Assembly: GCF_001942345.1 (NCBI RefSeq)
Contig: NZ_MKKI01000022.1
Span: 124,001-188,000, forward strand
Direction of reading: 5' to 3'
From: Corynebacterium sp. CNJ-954
GTDB lineage: Bacteria > Actinomycetota > Actinomycetes > Mycobacteriales > Mycobacteriaceae
DNA: 64,000 nt
In this document: in pieces, positions 37,054-46,289 of the stretch
Numbering within the stretch: position 1 is the first letter of the stretch
How the letters are laid out: each line of letters begins with the position of its first letter
Translations under genes and position numbers: made by a program
The notes under the pieces: generated by a model
The model's database searches: none
What the model saw: only the letters and a program-made list of their open reading frames with translations
Told to the model about the DNA's origin: nothing

Positions 37054-37830
37054 ATGGTCGCCACATCCTCCTCCCAATCCTCCCGGTCTGCACGGTCCTC
37101 CCAATCCTCCCGGTCTGCACGGTCCTCACGGTCCTCGGCCTCCGCCGCCCGTCACCGTCCGTCCGGTGAGAGCCCGCTGGCGCTGACCCGTCGGACCCGT
37201 TGGGTCAACCGGACCCTGGCGCAGGAGTACCCGGACGCGCACTGCGAGCTCGACTACTCCACGCCGCTCGAACTCCTGGTCGCGACGGTGCTGTCCGCCC
37301 AGTGCACGGACAAGCGCGTCAACCAGGTCACTCCGGAACTGTTCCGGGAATTTCCGGACGCCGCCGCATACGCCGGTGCCGACCGGGAGCGGCTGGAGGA
37401 GCTCATCCGCCCGACGGGTTTCTTCCGGAACAAGGCGTCGAGCCTCATCGGTCTGGGGACCGCACTGTGCGATGAACACGGCGGAGAGGTGCCCGGGACG
37501 ATGCCGGAACTGGTGGCCTTGCCCGGTGTGGGCCGCAAGACCGCGAATGTCGTGCTGGGCAATGCCTTCAACGTGCCGGGTTTCCCGGTGGACACCCATG
37601 TCGGGCGGGTCGTCCGCAGACTGGGGCTGACCACGCAGACCGACGCCGTCGCCGTGGAGCGGGAAATCACGGCGATGGTGGAGAAGAAGGAGTGGACGAT
37701 GTTCTCGCACCGGTTGATCTTCCACGGTCGGCGTGTGTGCCATTCCCGCCGACCCGACTGCGCCAGTTGCGTCCTGGCGCCCAAGTGCCCGTCATCCGAG
37801 GCCGGGGACCAGGCAGGGGCGCGGGCGTGA
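37054..37830 (+). CDS. nth: Endonuclease III
   Basis: This DNA glycosylase/AP lyase for oxidised pyrimidines has 258 residues. The helix-hairpin-helix [17 protein letters not shown] contains the catalytic Lys, the Asp is in [16 protein letters not shown], and the [4Fe-4S] ligands are in [17 protein letters not shown]. The first 40 residues form an unusual Ser/Arg-rich tail made by a 27-bp tandem duplication. TAGACT at 37039-37044 lies nine bases before the ATG. The stop overlaps the next start as GTGA, beginning a four-gene chain (nth, TlpA-like, Nudix, MarP). Confidence 0.95.
   Translation: MVATSSSQSSRSARSSQSSRSARSSRSSASAARHRPSGESPLALTRRTRWVNRTLAQEYPDAHCELDYSTPLELLVATVLSAQCTDKRVNQVTPELFREFPDAAAYAGADRERLEELIRPTGFFRNKASSLIGLGTALCDEHGGEVPGTMPELVALPGVGRKTANVVLGNAFNVPGFPVDTHVGRVVRRLGLTTQTDAVAVEREITAMVEKKEWTMFSHRLIFHGRRVCHSRRPDCASCVLAPKCPSSEAGDQAGARA
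37069..37122 (+). repeat. Two perfect 27-bp tandem copies within nth
   Basis: Two identical units at 37069-37095 and 37096-37122 encode SSQSSRSAR twice, followed by a shorter degenerate part (TCCTCACGGTCCTCGG). The repeat keeps frame and could change length by slippage. Confidence 0.85.
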
Positions 37831-38564
37831 CCGGCTCTGAGGAAAAGTCCCGGACCCCGGACCGACCCGACGCCGCAGGATCGCGGTTGCGCACGGTCCT
37901 GCTGGTCGTGGTGGTCATCGTCGGGTTGGGTGTCGCTGCCGTGCCGATGATCATCTCGCTGACCGGTGGCGACGACGCGACGACCTCGGTTGCACCGACG
38001 TCCTCCGTCTCTCCCGATTCCGCGGAACCGGACGAGTCCACCCCACCGGACCCGGCCGGCACGTCCTACGATGTTCCGGCAGGCCAGCACATGTCCTGTC
38101 CGTCGCCGGAGGGTGACGCTCCGGTGGCACAGGACGCCGAGCTTGCCGACGTCGTCCTACCGTGCCTGACCGACGGAGGCGGGGAGTCCACCGCATCGGT
38201 GGCCGAACTCGCTTCAGGGCGCCCGACCCTGGTCAATGTCTGGGCATGGTGGTGCGGCCCGTGCCGTCAGGAACTGCCGGTGCTCCAGGAGGTCGCTGAG
38301 AAGCATCCGGAGTGGAATATCGTCGGTGTGCACGCCAATGAGCGTGGGCAGGCTGGTGTGGATCTCCTGGCCGACCTTGACGTCCGGATCGCGAGTTTCC
38401 AGGATTCGACGGGAGCCGTCGCCGCTGCGGCGTCGCTGCCGGCGGTCGTCCCCCTGTCGGTGGTCTACGACGCCGACGGTTCGCGTCTGGAGATGCACCC
38501 CGGCGAGCTGACCTCCGTGGAGCAGGTGGAAGAGCTGATGGCACGTAGTATGGGGAACTCATGA
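37827..38564 (+). CDS. TlpA-like membrane-anchored thioredoxin
   Basis: The 245-residue protein has one N-terminal transmembrane helix (about 25-45) and a Ser/Thr/Pro-rich linker. The extracytoplasmic thioredoxin domain carries the active site [13 protein letters not shown]. Family members reduce or form disulfides in exported proteins. The GTG start overlaps the nth stop. Position between nth and a Nudix gene is conserved in Corynebacteriales, next to MarP, whose protease domain carries a disulfide. Confidence 0.9.
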   Translation: MTGSEEKSRTPDRPDAAGSRLRTVLLVVVVIVGLGVAAVPMIISLTGGDDATTSVAPTSSVSPDSAEPDESTPPDPAGTSYDVPAGQHMSCPSPEGDAPVAQDAELADVVLPCLTDGGGESTASVAELASGRPTLVNVWAWWCGPCRQELPVLQEVAEKHPEWNIVGVHANERGQAGVDLLADLDVRIASFQDSTGAVAAAASLPAVVPLSVVYDADGSRLEMHPGELTSVEQVEELMARSMGNS

Positions 38565-39436
38565 ACCGACCCACCGGGTCCCCTGACCGGGACCACTCAC
38601 TGCAGGACTGGCTGGATGCCGCCCAGACGCAGCCGGAACTCCCCGCTGACCTGCCTGGATGGGTCCGCGCCCTTGTCGGGGCAGCACGCACGGACGCCGG
38701 GGAGGACGCCGCGTCGGGAATCTTCAGCGAACCGGCACGGACTGTCCCGGACACCGGCCCGGACGGCACACCGCCGCGGTACTCCGCAGTGCTCGTGCTG
38801 GTCGGCGAGGACGGGACAGGGGAGAAGACAGTCCTGCTGACCCACCGTAACCCCAGGATGCGCACCCACTCCGGGCAGATCGCCTTCCCCGGGGGTCGTC
38901 GTGAGCCGCAGGACGCGGGCCCGGTGGAGACCGCCGTGCGCGAGGCGGTCGAGGAGACCGCCCTTGATCCTGACTCGGTTGTGCCTGTGACGGTGATGGA
39001 CCCGTTGTACATCGACCGGACGAACCACGCGGTCATCCCGGTCATCGCCTGGTGGCGGACTCCGGGCCCGGTGCACCCGGCGACCCAGGAGTCGGACTGG
39101 GTGCGGGCCTACCCCGTGGCCCGCCTGGCGGAGCCCACCCTGCGCAGCAGGATCGGGTTCCTCGGCTGGCACGGTCCGGCCTTCGACGTCGACGGCTACC
39201 TCCTCTGGGGGTTCACCGGTGGCGTCGTCGACGCGTTGCTCCAGATAGCAGGATGGGATCGGGTCTGGGAGGATCCGTGGACCGACGGGGAGCCCCCCGA
39301 GGTCGGTGACCTGTTTGCGGCGCTGGAGGCGTCCCGTAACGGCGAGAACCTCGCCCCGGCAGTTCTCGGTGACCGTCTCGGTGGCGAGCTCGAGAACGAC
39401 AACGGTGAGAACGAGAACGGGAAGGAACCCCGATGA
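38561..39436 (+). CDS. Nudix hydrolase, CoA pyrophosphatase type
   Basis: The 291-residue protein contains the Nudix box GGRREPQDAGPVETAVREAVEETALD, read as Gx5Ex7REUxEExxU. Just upstream is the CoA-specific signature HRNPRMRTHSGQIAFPGG. It probably hydrolyses CoA derivatives to 3',5'-ADP and phosphopantetheine. The Asn/Glu-rich C-terminal tail (ENDNGENENGKE) is low-complexity. Its start and stop overlap the neighbouring genes by four bases. Confidence 0.9.
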   Translation: MNRPTGSPDRDHSLQDWLDAAQTQPELPADLPGWVRALVGAARTDAGEDAASGIFSEPARTVPDTGPDGTPPRYSAVLVLVGEDGTGEKTVLLTHRNPRMRTHSGQIAFPGGRREPQDAGPVETAVREAVEETALDPDSVVPVTVMDPLYIDRTNHAVIPVIAWWRTPGPVHPATQESDWVRAYPVARLAEPTLRSRIGFLGWHGPAFDVDGYLLWGFTGGVVDALLQIAGWDRVWEDPWTDGEPPEVGDLFAALEASRNGENLAPAVLGDRLGGELENDNGENENGKEPR

Positions 39437-40629
39437 GCGGTTCGGTCATCGTCGATGTCGCCCTGGTCGTCATCGCACTGTTCGCGCTGCTGTCCGGCTG
39501 GCGCCAGGGGGGCTTCTCCGCCCTGCTGTCACTGGCCGGCGTGCTCGGCGGCGGCGTGCTGGGCCTGCGGATCCTGCCGTGGGTGATGGGCTACGTCGAC
39601 GGCGACACCCAGCGGTTCCTCGCCGCCCTCGCCGTCGTCGCCGGATCCGTCGTGATCGGGTACACGCTCGGATCGGTGATCGGTGGACGTCTGCGTGATC
39701 TCATCCGCACCCGGGTGGCCCTGCGTGCCGACTCCGTGGTCGGGGCGCTCGTACAGGTCGTCACCACAGTGGTCGTGGTCTGGCTGATCGTGGTTCCGGT
39801 GGCCGGCAACAACTCCGGTGACCTGGGAAAGTCGGTACGCGGCTCGTCGATTCTCTCGGGCGTCAGCGACATCGCCCCGTCGTGGCTGGAGGCGCTCCCG
39901 CAACAGACGGCGTCGTTCTTCAGCGACTCCGGGTTCCCCGTGATCACCGACCCGTTCGATGACGTCCCCTCGGCCGAGGTGGACGCGCCGGACACCGCGC
40001 TGTCGGACAATCCTGTCGTCGCTGAGACCCGTCCGTCGCTGGTGCGTGTGCTGGGTGAGGCCGAGCAGTGCAGCCGGATCCTGCAGGGATCCGGTTTTGC
40101 CGTCGAGCCGGACCTGGTCATGACGAACGCCCACGTTGTCGCCGGTACCGGCCGCGTTGCGCTGGAGACCGTGGACGGCGACGCCGAAGGTGAGGTGGTC
40201 TACTACAACCCGTCGGAGGACATCGCCCTGATCCGTACCACGGACGGGACGACGCTCCCGCCGCTGGACTGGGCTGACGGCCCTGCCGCGCAGAATGACG
40301 ACGCCATCGTCATGGGATTCCCGCTCGGCGGCCCCTTCCAGGCCACTCCGGCGCGTATCCGGGAAATGTTCACGGTCTCCGGACCCGACATCTACGCGGA
40401 CACGCGCGTGGACCGTGAAGCCTACACGCTGCGCGGAACCGTGGTGCAGGGAAACTCGGGCGGCCCCCTGCTCGACAGGGACGGTCGGGTCCTGGGGCTG
40501 GTCTTCGGTGCCGCCGTCGGGGACTCTGACACCGGATACGCACTGACCAAGAATGAAGTTCTCTCCCATGTCGGGGACATCGCGTCCTACCGCGACCCGG
40601 TGGACACGCAGAAGTGCGTGGTCAGCTGA
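39433..40629 (+). CDS. marP: MarP-type membrane serine protease
   Basis: The 398-residue protein has four N-terminal transmembrane helices of the CvpA type (residues about 5-125), then an extracytoplasmic chymotrypsin-like domain. His is in VMTNAHVVAG, Asp in PSEDIALIRT and Ser in GNSGGPLLDRDG. Two Cys (EQCSRI and TQKCVVS) match the disulfide of M. tuberculosis MarP, which protects cells against acid and oxidative stress by processing cell-wall hydrolases. It is the last gene of the nth operon. Confidence 0.92.
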   Translation: MSGSVIVDVALVVIALFALLSGWRQGGFSALLSLAGVLGGGVLGLRILPWVMGYVDGDTQRFLAALAVVAGSVVIGYTLGSVIGGRLRDLIRTRVALRADSVVGALVQVVTTVVVVWLIVVPVAGNNSGDLGKSVRGSSILSGVSDIAPSWLEALPQQTASFFSDSGFPVITDPFDDVPSAEVDAPDTALSDNPVVAETRPSLVRVLGEAEQCSRILQGSGFAVEPDLVMTNAHVVAGTGRVALETVDGDAEGEVVYYNPSEDIALIRTTDGTTLPPLDWADGPAAQNDDAIVMGFPLGGPFQATPARIREMFTVSGPDIYADTRVDREAYTLRGTVVQGNSGGPLLDRDGRVLGLVFGAAVGDSDTGYALTKNEVLSHVGDIASYRDPVDTQKCVVS

Positions 40630-40663
40630 GCCGGAGACAGGTGGACTGTCTAGACTCGGTGGG

Positions 40664-41536
40664 GTGACACGTGAGCCCGACAGTAGGAAGCGCCGCTGGT
40701 GGAGACGGGGTTCCGCCGTCCTGGCTGCCACCGCAGTCGGTGCCGCCGCGCTCTCACCCGTGGTAGTGCGTGACGGGAGGGATGAGGGGGGCTGTCGTCC
40801 TGATATCAGCGAGTTCCGCCACAAAGGGCGCAGCAGCCAGGTGTACACCTACAGCTGCGGAGAGGTCGCGGACCAGGACGGTTCGGGTCCGCCGAAGGGC
40901 GTGCTCGTCCACCTGCACGGCGACGGCGCGGGAGAGTTCGACCTTGACGGGGGCGGTGACGACGGGGGAGAACCCACACTGACCGAGATCGCACAGGTGG
41001 CGGCGTCCCGCGACATGGTCCTCATCGCACCCCGTACCCCGGACCACCGTCGCGGAGAAACGTGGTGGCGTAAACTCGACAGGAATCTCCGGTGGTTGAA
41101 CGCGCTGGTCGATGACCGCGTACACGGCGAAAACGGGCTGGATCCGGGCAACGTCTGGTGGTCGGGATACTCAGGCGGGGCCGAGATGCTGAGTTACGGT
41201 GTTCTGCGCAGCGCCCGGGAGCTGGTGTCCGGCGGGGCGGTGCTGATGGCGGGAGGAGGGGCTCCCGAAGAGACACCTGACCCTGATGCCGAACCGCTCA
41301 CGGTTCCGCTGCGGTGGTACGTCGGGGACCTCGATGACGGGACACGCAGCGCTGACGGCTTCGATGCTCTCAGCGCAGCCGCGGGAGGCTCCGCATGGCA
41401 CCAGGCGGCAGGTGCCGAAGGGGTTGGGCTCCACATCCTCCCTGGTGTAGCCCACCTGGATTTCCCTCAGGCTGAGGTGCTCGACCGGGTACTGCCGCCT
41501 AGTGCTCCTGATCGTGACGGGAAACGGCGCGGATGA
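40664..41536 (+). CDS. Secreted alpha/beta-hydrolase (PHB-depolymerase/esterase-like)
   Basis: The 290-residue exported protein starts with RKRRWWRRGSAVLAATAVGA as its signal sequence. The fold is indicated by VLVHLHGDGAG (oxyanion strand) and WWSGYSGGAEM (GxSxG nucleophile, Ser in SGYSGG), with a late His in LPGVAHLDF. The GTG at 40664 is seven bases after a TAGACT box, so a leaderless start is likely; the frame upstream lies within marP. The last 38 bases overlap the convergent hydrolase gene. The substrate is not evident. Confidence 0.78.
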   Translation: MTREPDSRKRRWWRRGSAVLAATAVGAAALSPVVVRDGRDEGGCRPDISEFRHKGRSSQVYTYSCGEVADQDGSGPPKGVLVHLHGDGAGEFDLDGGGDDGGEPTLTEIAQVAASRDMVLIAPRTPDHRRGETWWRKLDRNLRWLNALVDDRVHGENGLDPGNVWWSGYSGGAEMLSYGVLRSARELVSGGAVLMAGGGAPEETPDPDAEPLTVPLRWYVGDLDDGTRSADGFDALSAAAGGSAWHQAAGAEGVGLHILPGVAHLDFPQAEVLDRVLPPSAPDRDGKRRG

Positions 41537-42421
41537 TCGCCGCGACGGCCGGGGGGTCCTCGATGTGGGGGAAGTGGCCGACGCCGTAGAGGAGCTCCGA
41601 TCCGGACCCTTCGGCCCCCCGGGCGGCCGAGCGCCGCGCGATCCGACGGGAGTAGGCGGGATCCATCGATCCGTCGACGCAGACGGCAGGGGCCTCGGTA
41701 CGGGAGGGGAACGTCCGGTTGAAGTCGCCGCCCTCGGGACGCAGTCGGCTGCGCAGGGTCCAGCGCCGGTATTCACAGGACAGGTGTGCGACCTTGTCGA
41801 TCTGCATCGCCTCACGGCGGAGCTCTTCGTGCTCCCGGCACCTGTCGGTACCACGGAATCCGGGTGCCACCTGGCGGCGGAAGGAGGTGGCTACGGCAGC
41901 GGAACCGTTCCTGCGCAGTGCACGCTCGGGGAGACGGGGAAGTTGGGCGTAGAGCGAGGCCCGCACCCGCGGCCACTGGGAAACCGGGTGCAGGAGGACT
42001 GACCGGGCAAGCACCAGGGGGTGCGCGGAGGCCAGGGTGACGATACCGCGGACACGTTGCGGCTCATGGGCGGCCATCGTCCAGGCAATCAGACCGCCTT
42101 CACCGTGTCCGACGACCAGGCGTCGGTGTGTCCGAGCGCGCGGATGGCCCCGCACATGTCGGAGGCGGCGGTGGTCAGGTCGTAGCCGCGGGGTGTCTTG
42201 TCCGAGCGGCCGTAGCCACGCAGGTCGACGGCGGCGACACGCACCGGCGGGGCGTCGGGGTCGCAGAGCTCAGGCATGAGGTCGCGCCAGTCGAAGTGAC
42301 CGCCGGCGAAGCCGTGGATGAGCAGAACCAGCGGGGCATCGGCCGGGCCCTGGAGCACGACGTGCAACCGGATGCCCCGGGTATGGATGTACCGGTGCGC
42401 CGCGTCGGGGGGAGGGGTCAT
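41499..42421 (-). pseudogene. Alpha/beta hydrolase (EphE-like), frame-disrupted near 42116
   Basis: The first part, from the ATG at 42421, reads VLLIHGFAGGHFDWRDLMP and DLRGYGRSDKTPRGYD up to ALGHTDAW. The sense then continues in another frame as VVGHGEGGLIAW (GxSxG-like nucleophile elbow with Gly-Glu, read GHGEGG) to the stop at 41499. One missing G in TGGTC joins both into about 307 residues. The usual nucleophile Ser appears replaced (GHGEG), so activity is uncertain even when repaired. The position next to marP matches ephE in mycobacteria. The C-terminal His is in YGVGHFPHIEDP. Confidence 0.78.
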
Positions 42422-42447
42422 CGTAGAGAGGGGGTCGCCCGAGCGGG

Positions 42448-42954
42448 CTAGGTGAACATCCCGTTGTCTGCGGTGGCGTCGTTCTTGCCGGAGGGGACGA
42501 CGGACTTCAGGTCATTGATGGAGTCGATTGTCGCCTGCGGTTTCTTGACCCCCTTCACGAACTTCACGCCGAAGAGCGCCAGGAGCGCCACCAGGACGAA
42601 CATGATGCCGAAGACGATCAGGAACGCCGACCAGCGGGGCAGCCAGTTGTCCAGCAGCTCCGCGAGGAAGAAGAAGAAGAAAAAGGAGCTGTAGGCCAGC
42701 ACGACGCCGGCGGCACCGAACAGGGCGACGGCGATCCCGGCCTTCTTGGCGGTGCCGGAGATCTCGGTCTTGGCCAGTTCCACTTCGGAGCGGATCAGGG
42801 AGGACACCTGGGCGGTGGCGTCTTTGACGAGGTCGGCGATACTGCCGCCACGACCTGCGGCCTGCGCGTCCACGTCGGACAGCGGAATGGAGTTGACCTT
42901 GGGGTTGAAGCTGTCCTGGTCAGTGAACAGGCCGTTGCTGTTCTTGTCGCTCAC
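42448..42954 (-). CDS. Phage-holin-family (DUF1469-like) membrane protein
   Basis: The 168-residue protein has an amphipathic segment VSSLIRSEVELAKTEISGTAKKAG, two transmembrane helices (one with a run of Phe) and a Lys-rich tail. This is the actinobacterial version of the putative holin superfamily III, a housekeeping protein despite its name. There is no prophage nearby. The GTG at 42954 has AGGAG upstream. It follows the same order as Rv3669 beside ephE/marP in mycobacteria. Confidence 0.8.
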   Translation of the reverse strand: MSDKNSNGLFTDQDSFNPKVNSIPLSDVDAQAAGRGGSIADLVKDATAQVSSLIRSEVELAKTEISGTAKKAGIAVALFGAAGVVLAYSSFFFFFFLAELLDNWLPRWSAFLIVFGIMFVLVALLALFGVKFVKGVKKPQATIDSINDLKSVVPSGKNDATADNGMFT

Positions 42955-43057
42955 TACGCACTCTCCTGGTCGATGGTCTAACTCGGATCCTACTGGTTGG
43001 TTCTCCACGCTATTGTGCCAGAGGCTCTTCCATGGTGAGGGAGAAGCCGTACTCTTT

Positions 43058-43953
43058 CTACTCGTCCTCACGTCCCCGGAGCCAGACCAGCAGTCCTGCG
43101 GCGACAGTGCCGACGAGGGCGACAGCGGCGGAGGTGCCGGCGATGGCGCCGGTGTGCTCGGGAAGTGTGAACAGCGGTTCGGTGCGTCCGAACCTGGCGA
43201 CGGGCCAGTCACGGGTGGTCGCTTCGCGGCGGAGGGCACGGTCGGGGTTCACTGCGGTGGGATGGCCGACAGCCTCGAGCAGGGGGAGGTCGGTCGCTGA
43301 ATCGGTGTAGGCGTAGCTGACGGAGAGGTCGTAGCCTTCCGTCCCGGCGAGGCGGTGGAGCCCCTCCACCTTGGCCGGACCCTTGCAGAAGAACGGGACT
43401 TCGCCGGTGAACAGGCCGTCGTCGTCGACGTCGAGTTCGGTGGCGATGAGATGGTCGGCGCCGAGTTCGTCGGCGATGGGGGTCACCAGGACGCGGGCGG
43501 AGGCGGTGATGATCGCGACATGGTGCCCCAGGCGTGGTGCCGTGCGATGAGGGTGCGGGCCTCGGAGTAGATGACGGGGACGATCACGTCCTGCAGGGCT
43601 CCGTGTGCGACGTCGGCGAGATCGGCCTGGCTGCGCCCCCGGATCATGGCCACCAGGGTGTCGCGGGTGGTGTTCAGGGAGTTGTCGTCGTGTCCGCTGA
43701 TCATGTAGTTGCCCAGCATCATGAGCATGCGCAGCATGTCGGTGGTGGTGATCAGCCCGCGTTCGGCGAGGGGTTTGCGGTAGGCCATCGACGCCGAGGT
43801 GTCGATGATCGTCTTGTCCAGGTCGAAGACGGCGAGGACGGTTGAGGGGTCCGCGCCGGAATCGGTGGTGATGGACTCGATCAGCTCGGCGACGGGTGTG
43901 TTCTCGGCATGGGCGTCGTCCGGCTCGCGTGGTTCTCCCTGCGGCGTAGTCAC
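43058..43953 (-). pseudogene. HAD-IB family phosphatase with C-terminal membrane anchor, frame-disrupted near 43531
   Basis: From the GTG at 43953 the frame encodes VLAVFDLDKTIIDTSAS (HAD motif I, DxDxT) and runs to LIARHHA. The following LGHHVAIITASARVLV (motif II) and YDLSVSYAYTDSATDLPLLE (motif III/IV) lie in another frame that ends with a transmembrane helix and WLRGREDE at 43058. One missing C in GCCTGG restores a protein of about 298 residues. TATGGT lies six bases before the GTG. The homolog in M. tuberculosis (Rv3661) also adjoins the Tad locus. A SerB-like phosphatase role is possible. Confidence 0.82.
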
Positions 43954-44139
43954 ACCTACACCATACGTCCCAGCAGTCACATTCGTTACCCTGCGTCTCA
44001 TATTTTCCTCTCTGGGTGAGCGTTGTCCACAGGGCCTGGGGACAGTGGCACGGAATCCGGTCCGAAGTTGTCCACAGGCTCACCTCCTGCTGGTCCGGCT
44101 CTACCGTCGGGGCGGCCGGTGGTGCCACTATCTACCGCC

Positions 44140-45123
44140 ATGAGGGGAACACGAGGTGTCAGGGGAGTGTCCGGCAGGTACACCGGGGTCAGCCGTCGTC
44201 GGCGGGAGAAGGCTTCGCCGGTGCTGTTGATGCTTGATGACCCCGGGCTGGTGGACGAGGTCGCCATGATCATCACGGTGACCGGGAGACAGATTGTCCG
44301 GGAAGGTGAGGTCGCCGACCTCCCCGGTCTGGTCGTGGTGACGGACTCTCCGGATCCGGAGGTGCCGGAGACGGTCGGAGGCCGGTCCTCGGTGCGTGTC
44401 ATCCGGGTCAGCGGTGTTCCGGGCGACGGGTCCGGGGCCCTGCAGATCCCGGAGGCGGCGAATGAGTTGGCGGCCGTGATCGGCTGTCATGACCCACGCG
44501 ACATCGCTGTCGCGGGCGTGGTCGGCGGCGCCGGGACCAGTATCTTCGCTGCCGCACTCGCCGGAGCCGTGGCGGATCCGGGACCGGACGGTACGGACGG
44601 CCCTGGCCAGGCGCTGTTGGTGGATGACGACCCGTTGTCCCGGTCAGGGCAGTTCCGGCTGCTTCTCGGCGCCGAACGCGACGGGGAGGGCGACCCTGCC
44701 GACCGGGAGGTGACCTGGGTGCAGGATGTCGGTGTGGTCGAGCCCCGGAGTTCCTCCGTGGCGGTGTGCACGGCGCTTCCGTCGCGTCCGGTCGTCAGGG
44801 ACTGCGGCCGCCGTGACCTGTCGGCACTGCCGGAGACGGTGACTGCACGGATTCTGGTTGTACCGCAGACCGTCCCGGCGGTCCTGGCGGCCCGGCATGT
44901 CGTGGACACCTGTAGCCGGATCCATGTCGTGTTGCGCGAACTTCCGCGTTCCGGCCTCACCTGGAACCAGACGCTGAGCCTGCTGGGACGGGCACCCACT
45001 GTGACCTGGGAGGACGATCCCTTCCTCACCGTGGATGTGGACCGCGGTGACTTCCGGCCCACGGGAAGCGCTGCGGGGACCGCCGGAACTGCGGCTCTTC
45101 GGTTGTTGGAGGAGCTCCGGTGA
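44140..45123 (+). CDS. ssd: CpaE/Ssd-like protein of the Tad locus
   Basis: The protein has 327 residues from the ATG at 44140 and belongs to the CpaE/TadZ/Ssd group of ParA-like ATPases. The P-loop position reads AGVVGGAGTSIFAAALAG, without the usual Lys, and LLVDDDPLSRSGQFRLLLG replaces the Walker B region, so ATP use is doubtful. Related Ssd in mycobacteria affects septum formation. TadZ-type proteins place Tad machines at the pole. Its stop overlaps the ATPase gene start by four bases. The frame is open to 44023, but no start there is better supported. Confidence 0.8.
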   Translation: MRGTRGVRGVSGRYTGVSRRRREKASPVLLMLDDPGLVDEVAMIITVTGRQIVREGEVADLPGLVVVTDSPDPEVPETVGGRSSVRVIRVSGVPGDGSGALQIPEAANELAAVIGCHDPRDIAVAGVVGGAGTSIFAAALAGAVADPGPDGTDGPGQALLVDDDPLSRSGQFRLLLGAERDGEGDPADREVTWVQDVGVVEPRSSSVAVCTALPSRPVVRDCGRRDLSALPETVTARILVVPQTVPAVLAARHVVDTCSRIHVVLRELPRSGLTWNQTLSLLGRAPTVTWEDDPFLTVDVDRGDFRPTGSAAGTAGTAALRLLEELR

Positions 45124-46289
45124 TCGGTCGGATGAAAATGCGTGCGACGGCGCCTGTCCCGTCGACGGACTCCGGGGCCCACTCCCCGTCTCCCGCCCTT
45201 CTCGACAGGGTGAGGGATGAACTGGTGGACCGTGCCGTGCTCCGCCCGTCCCCGGGGGACATCGCCGGGGTCATCGGGGCACTGGATGGTGTGGAGGGCG
45301 CCGGGGTCGAGCAGGTGCGGGTACTCACCCGTGAGTTCTCCGGACTGGGTGAACTGGCGATTCCGTTGGGTGACCCGAACGTCACCGATGTCCTGATCAA
45401 CGGGCCCGGGCCGGTCTGGATCGACCGGGGCAGGGGAGTGGAATCGACGGATCTGCGTCTGCCGGACGAGGACGCCTGTCGGCACATTGCCGTGCGTCTC
45501 GCAGCGGCGTGTGGTGTTCGTCTGGACGACGCCTGTCCCTTTGCCGACGGCATCCTCACTGATCTGCCACCGGGAGTGGCCGCGGCCGGGGTTCGTGTGC
45601 ACGCCGTCCTGGACCCTCCTGCCGGCGCGGGTGCCTGCGTGAGCCTGCGGGCCCTGTCCGGTAGCCACCGCAACCTGGAAGCACTGCAGGATGCCGGTAT
45701 GTTCCCGGCAGAAGGCGCCCGCCTGCTGCGCGAACTCATCGAACAACGGCGCTCGTTCCTCGTCAGTGGCGGTACGGGTGCAGGTAAGACGACTCTGCTT
45801 GCGGCATTGCTGAGCGAGGTTCCCGTCGACGAGCGGCTGCTGCTTGTCGAGGACACCCCGGAGCTTCTGCCGGACCATCCGCAGGCGGTGAGGCTGCGTA
45901 CCCGGGACGAAGGGCCCGACGGGGCAGGCGGCATCGACATGCGGATGCTCGTGCGGCAGAGTCTGCGCATGCGTCCGGACCGCATCATCGTGGGAGAGAT
46001 CCGCGGCGCAGAGATCGCGGAGCTGCTGCTGGCCTTCAACACCGGACATGCGGGTAGTGCGGGAACGCTGCACGCCAACAGTGTGTCTGCTGTTCCAGGA
46101 CGCCTCCTTGCGCTCGGGGCGCTGGCGGGTATGCCGGCAGAGTCGGTGGCGCGTCAGGTTGTCGACGGAGTGGACACCGTGGTGCACCTGCACCGGCAGG
46201 AAGGGCAGCGGCGGCTCGCACAGATCGGTCAGTTGACCGGTACGCACGGCAGTCTGACGGTGGAACCGGTGTGGGGTCAGTCATGGTGA
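45120..46289 (+). CDS. tadA: TadA/CpaF family secretion ATPase
   Basis: The 389-residue hexameric motor has an N-terminal domain with VTDVLINGPGPVWIDRG. Walker A is SGGTGAGKTTLLAALL (about 215-230), the Asp box is LLLVEDTPELL, and Walker B/His box are IIVGEIRGAEIAELLLAFNTGHAG. It powers assembly of Flp pili. The GTG start and the stop overlap neighbouring genes, so the operon is translationally coupled. Confidence 0.94.
   Translation: MIGRMKMRATAPVPSTDSGAHSPSPALLDRVRDELVDRAVLRPSPGDIAGVIGALDGVEGAGVEQVRVLTREFSGLGELAIPLGDPNVTDVLINGPGPVWIDRGRGVESTDLRLPDEDACRHIAVRLAAACGVRLDDACPFADGILTDLPPGVAAAGVRVHAVLDPPAGAGACVSLRALSGSHRNLEALQDAGMFPAEGARLLRELIEQRRSFLVSGGTGAGKTTLLAALLSEVPVDERLLLVEDTPELLPDHPQAVRLRTRDEGPDGAGGIDMRMLVRQSLRMRPDRIIVGEIRGAEIAELLLAFNTGHAGSAGTLHANSVSAVPGRLLALGALAGMPAESVARQVVDGVDTVVHLHRQEGQRRLAQIGQLTGTHGSLTVEPVWGQSW

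Noticed and set aside
37069..37122. Possible CRISPR-like repeat
   Set aside because: The two units are directly adjacent with no spacers and encode Ser/Arg in frame with nth.
42448..42954. Holin gene as sign of a prophage
   Set aside because: No phage structural or lysis genes are near, and the same gene sits at this place beside marP in other Corynebacteriales.
44487..46247. 586-codon frame antisense to ssd and tadA
   Set aside because: It is a shadow of the Tad genes. It has no plausible start signal, and its product is Arg/Pro/Ser-rich with no domain.
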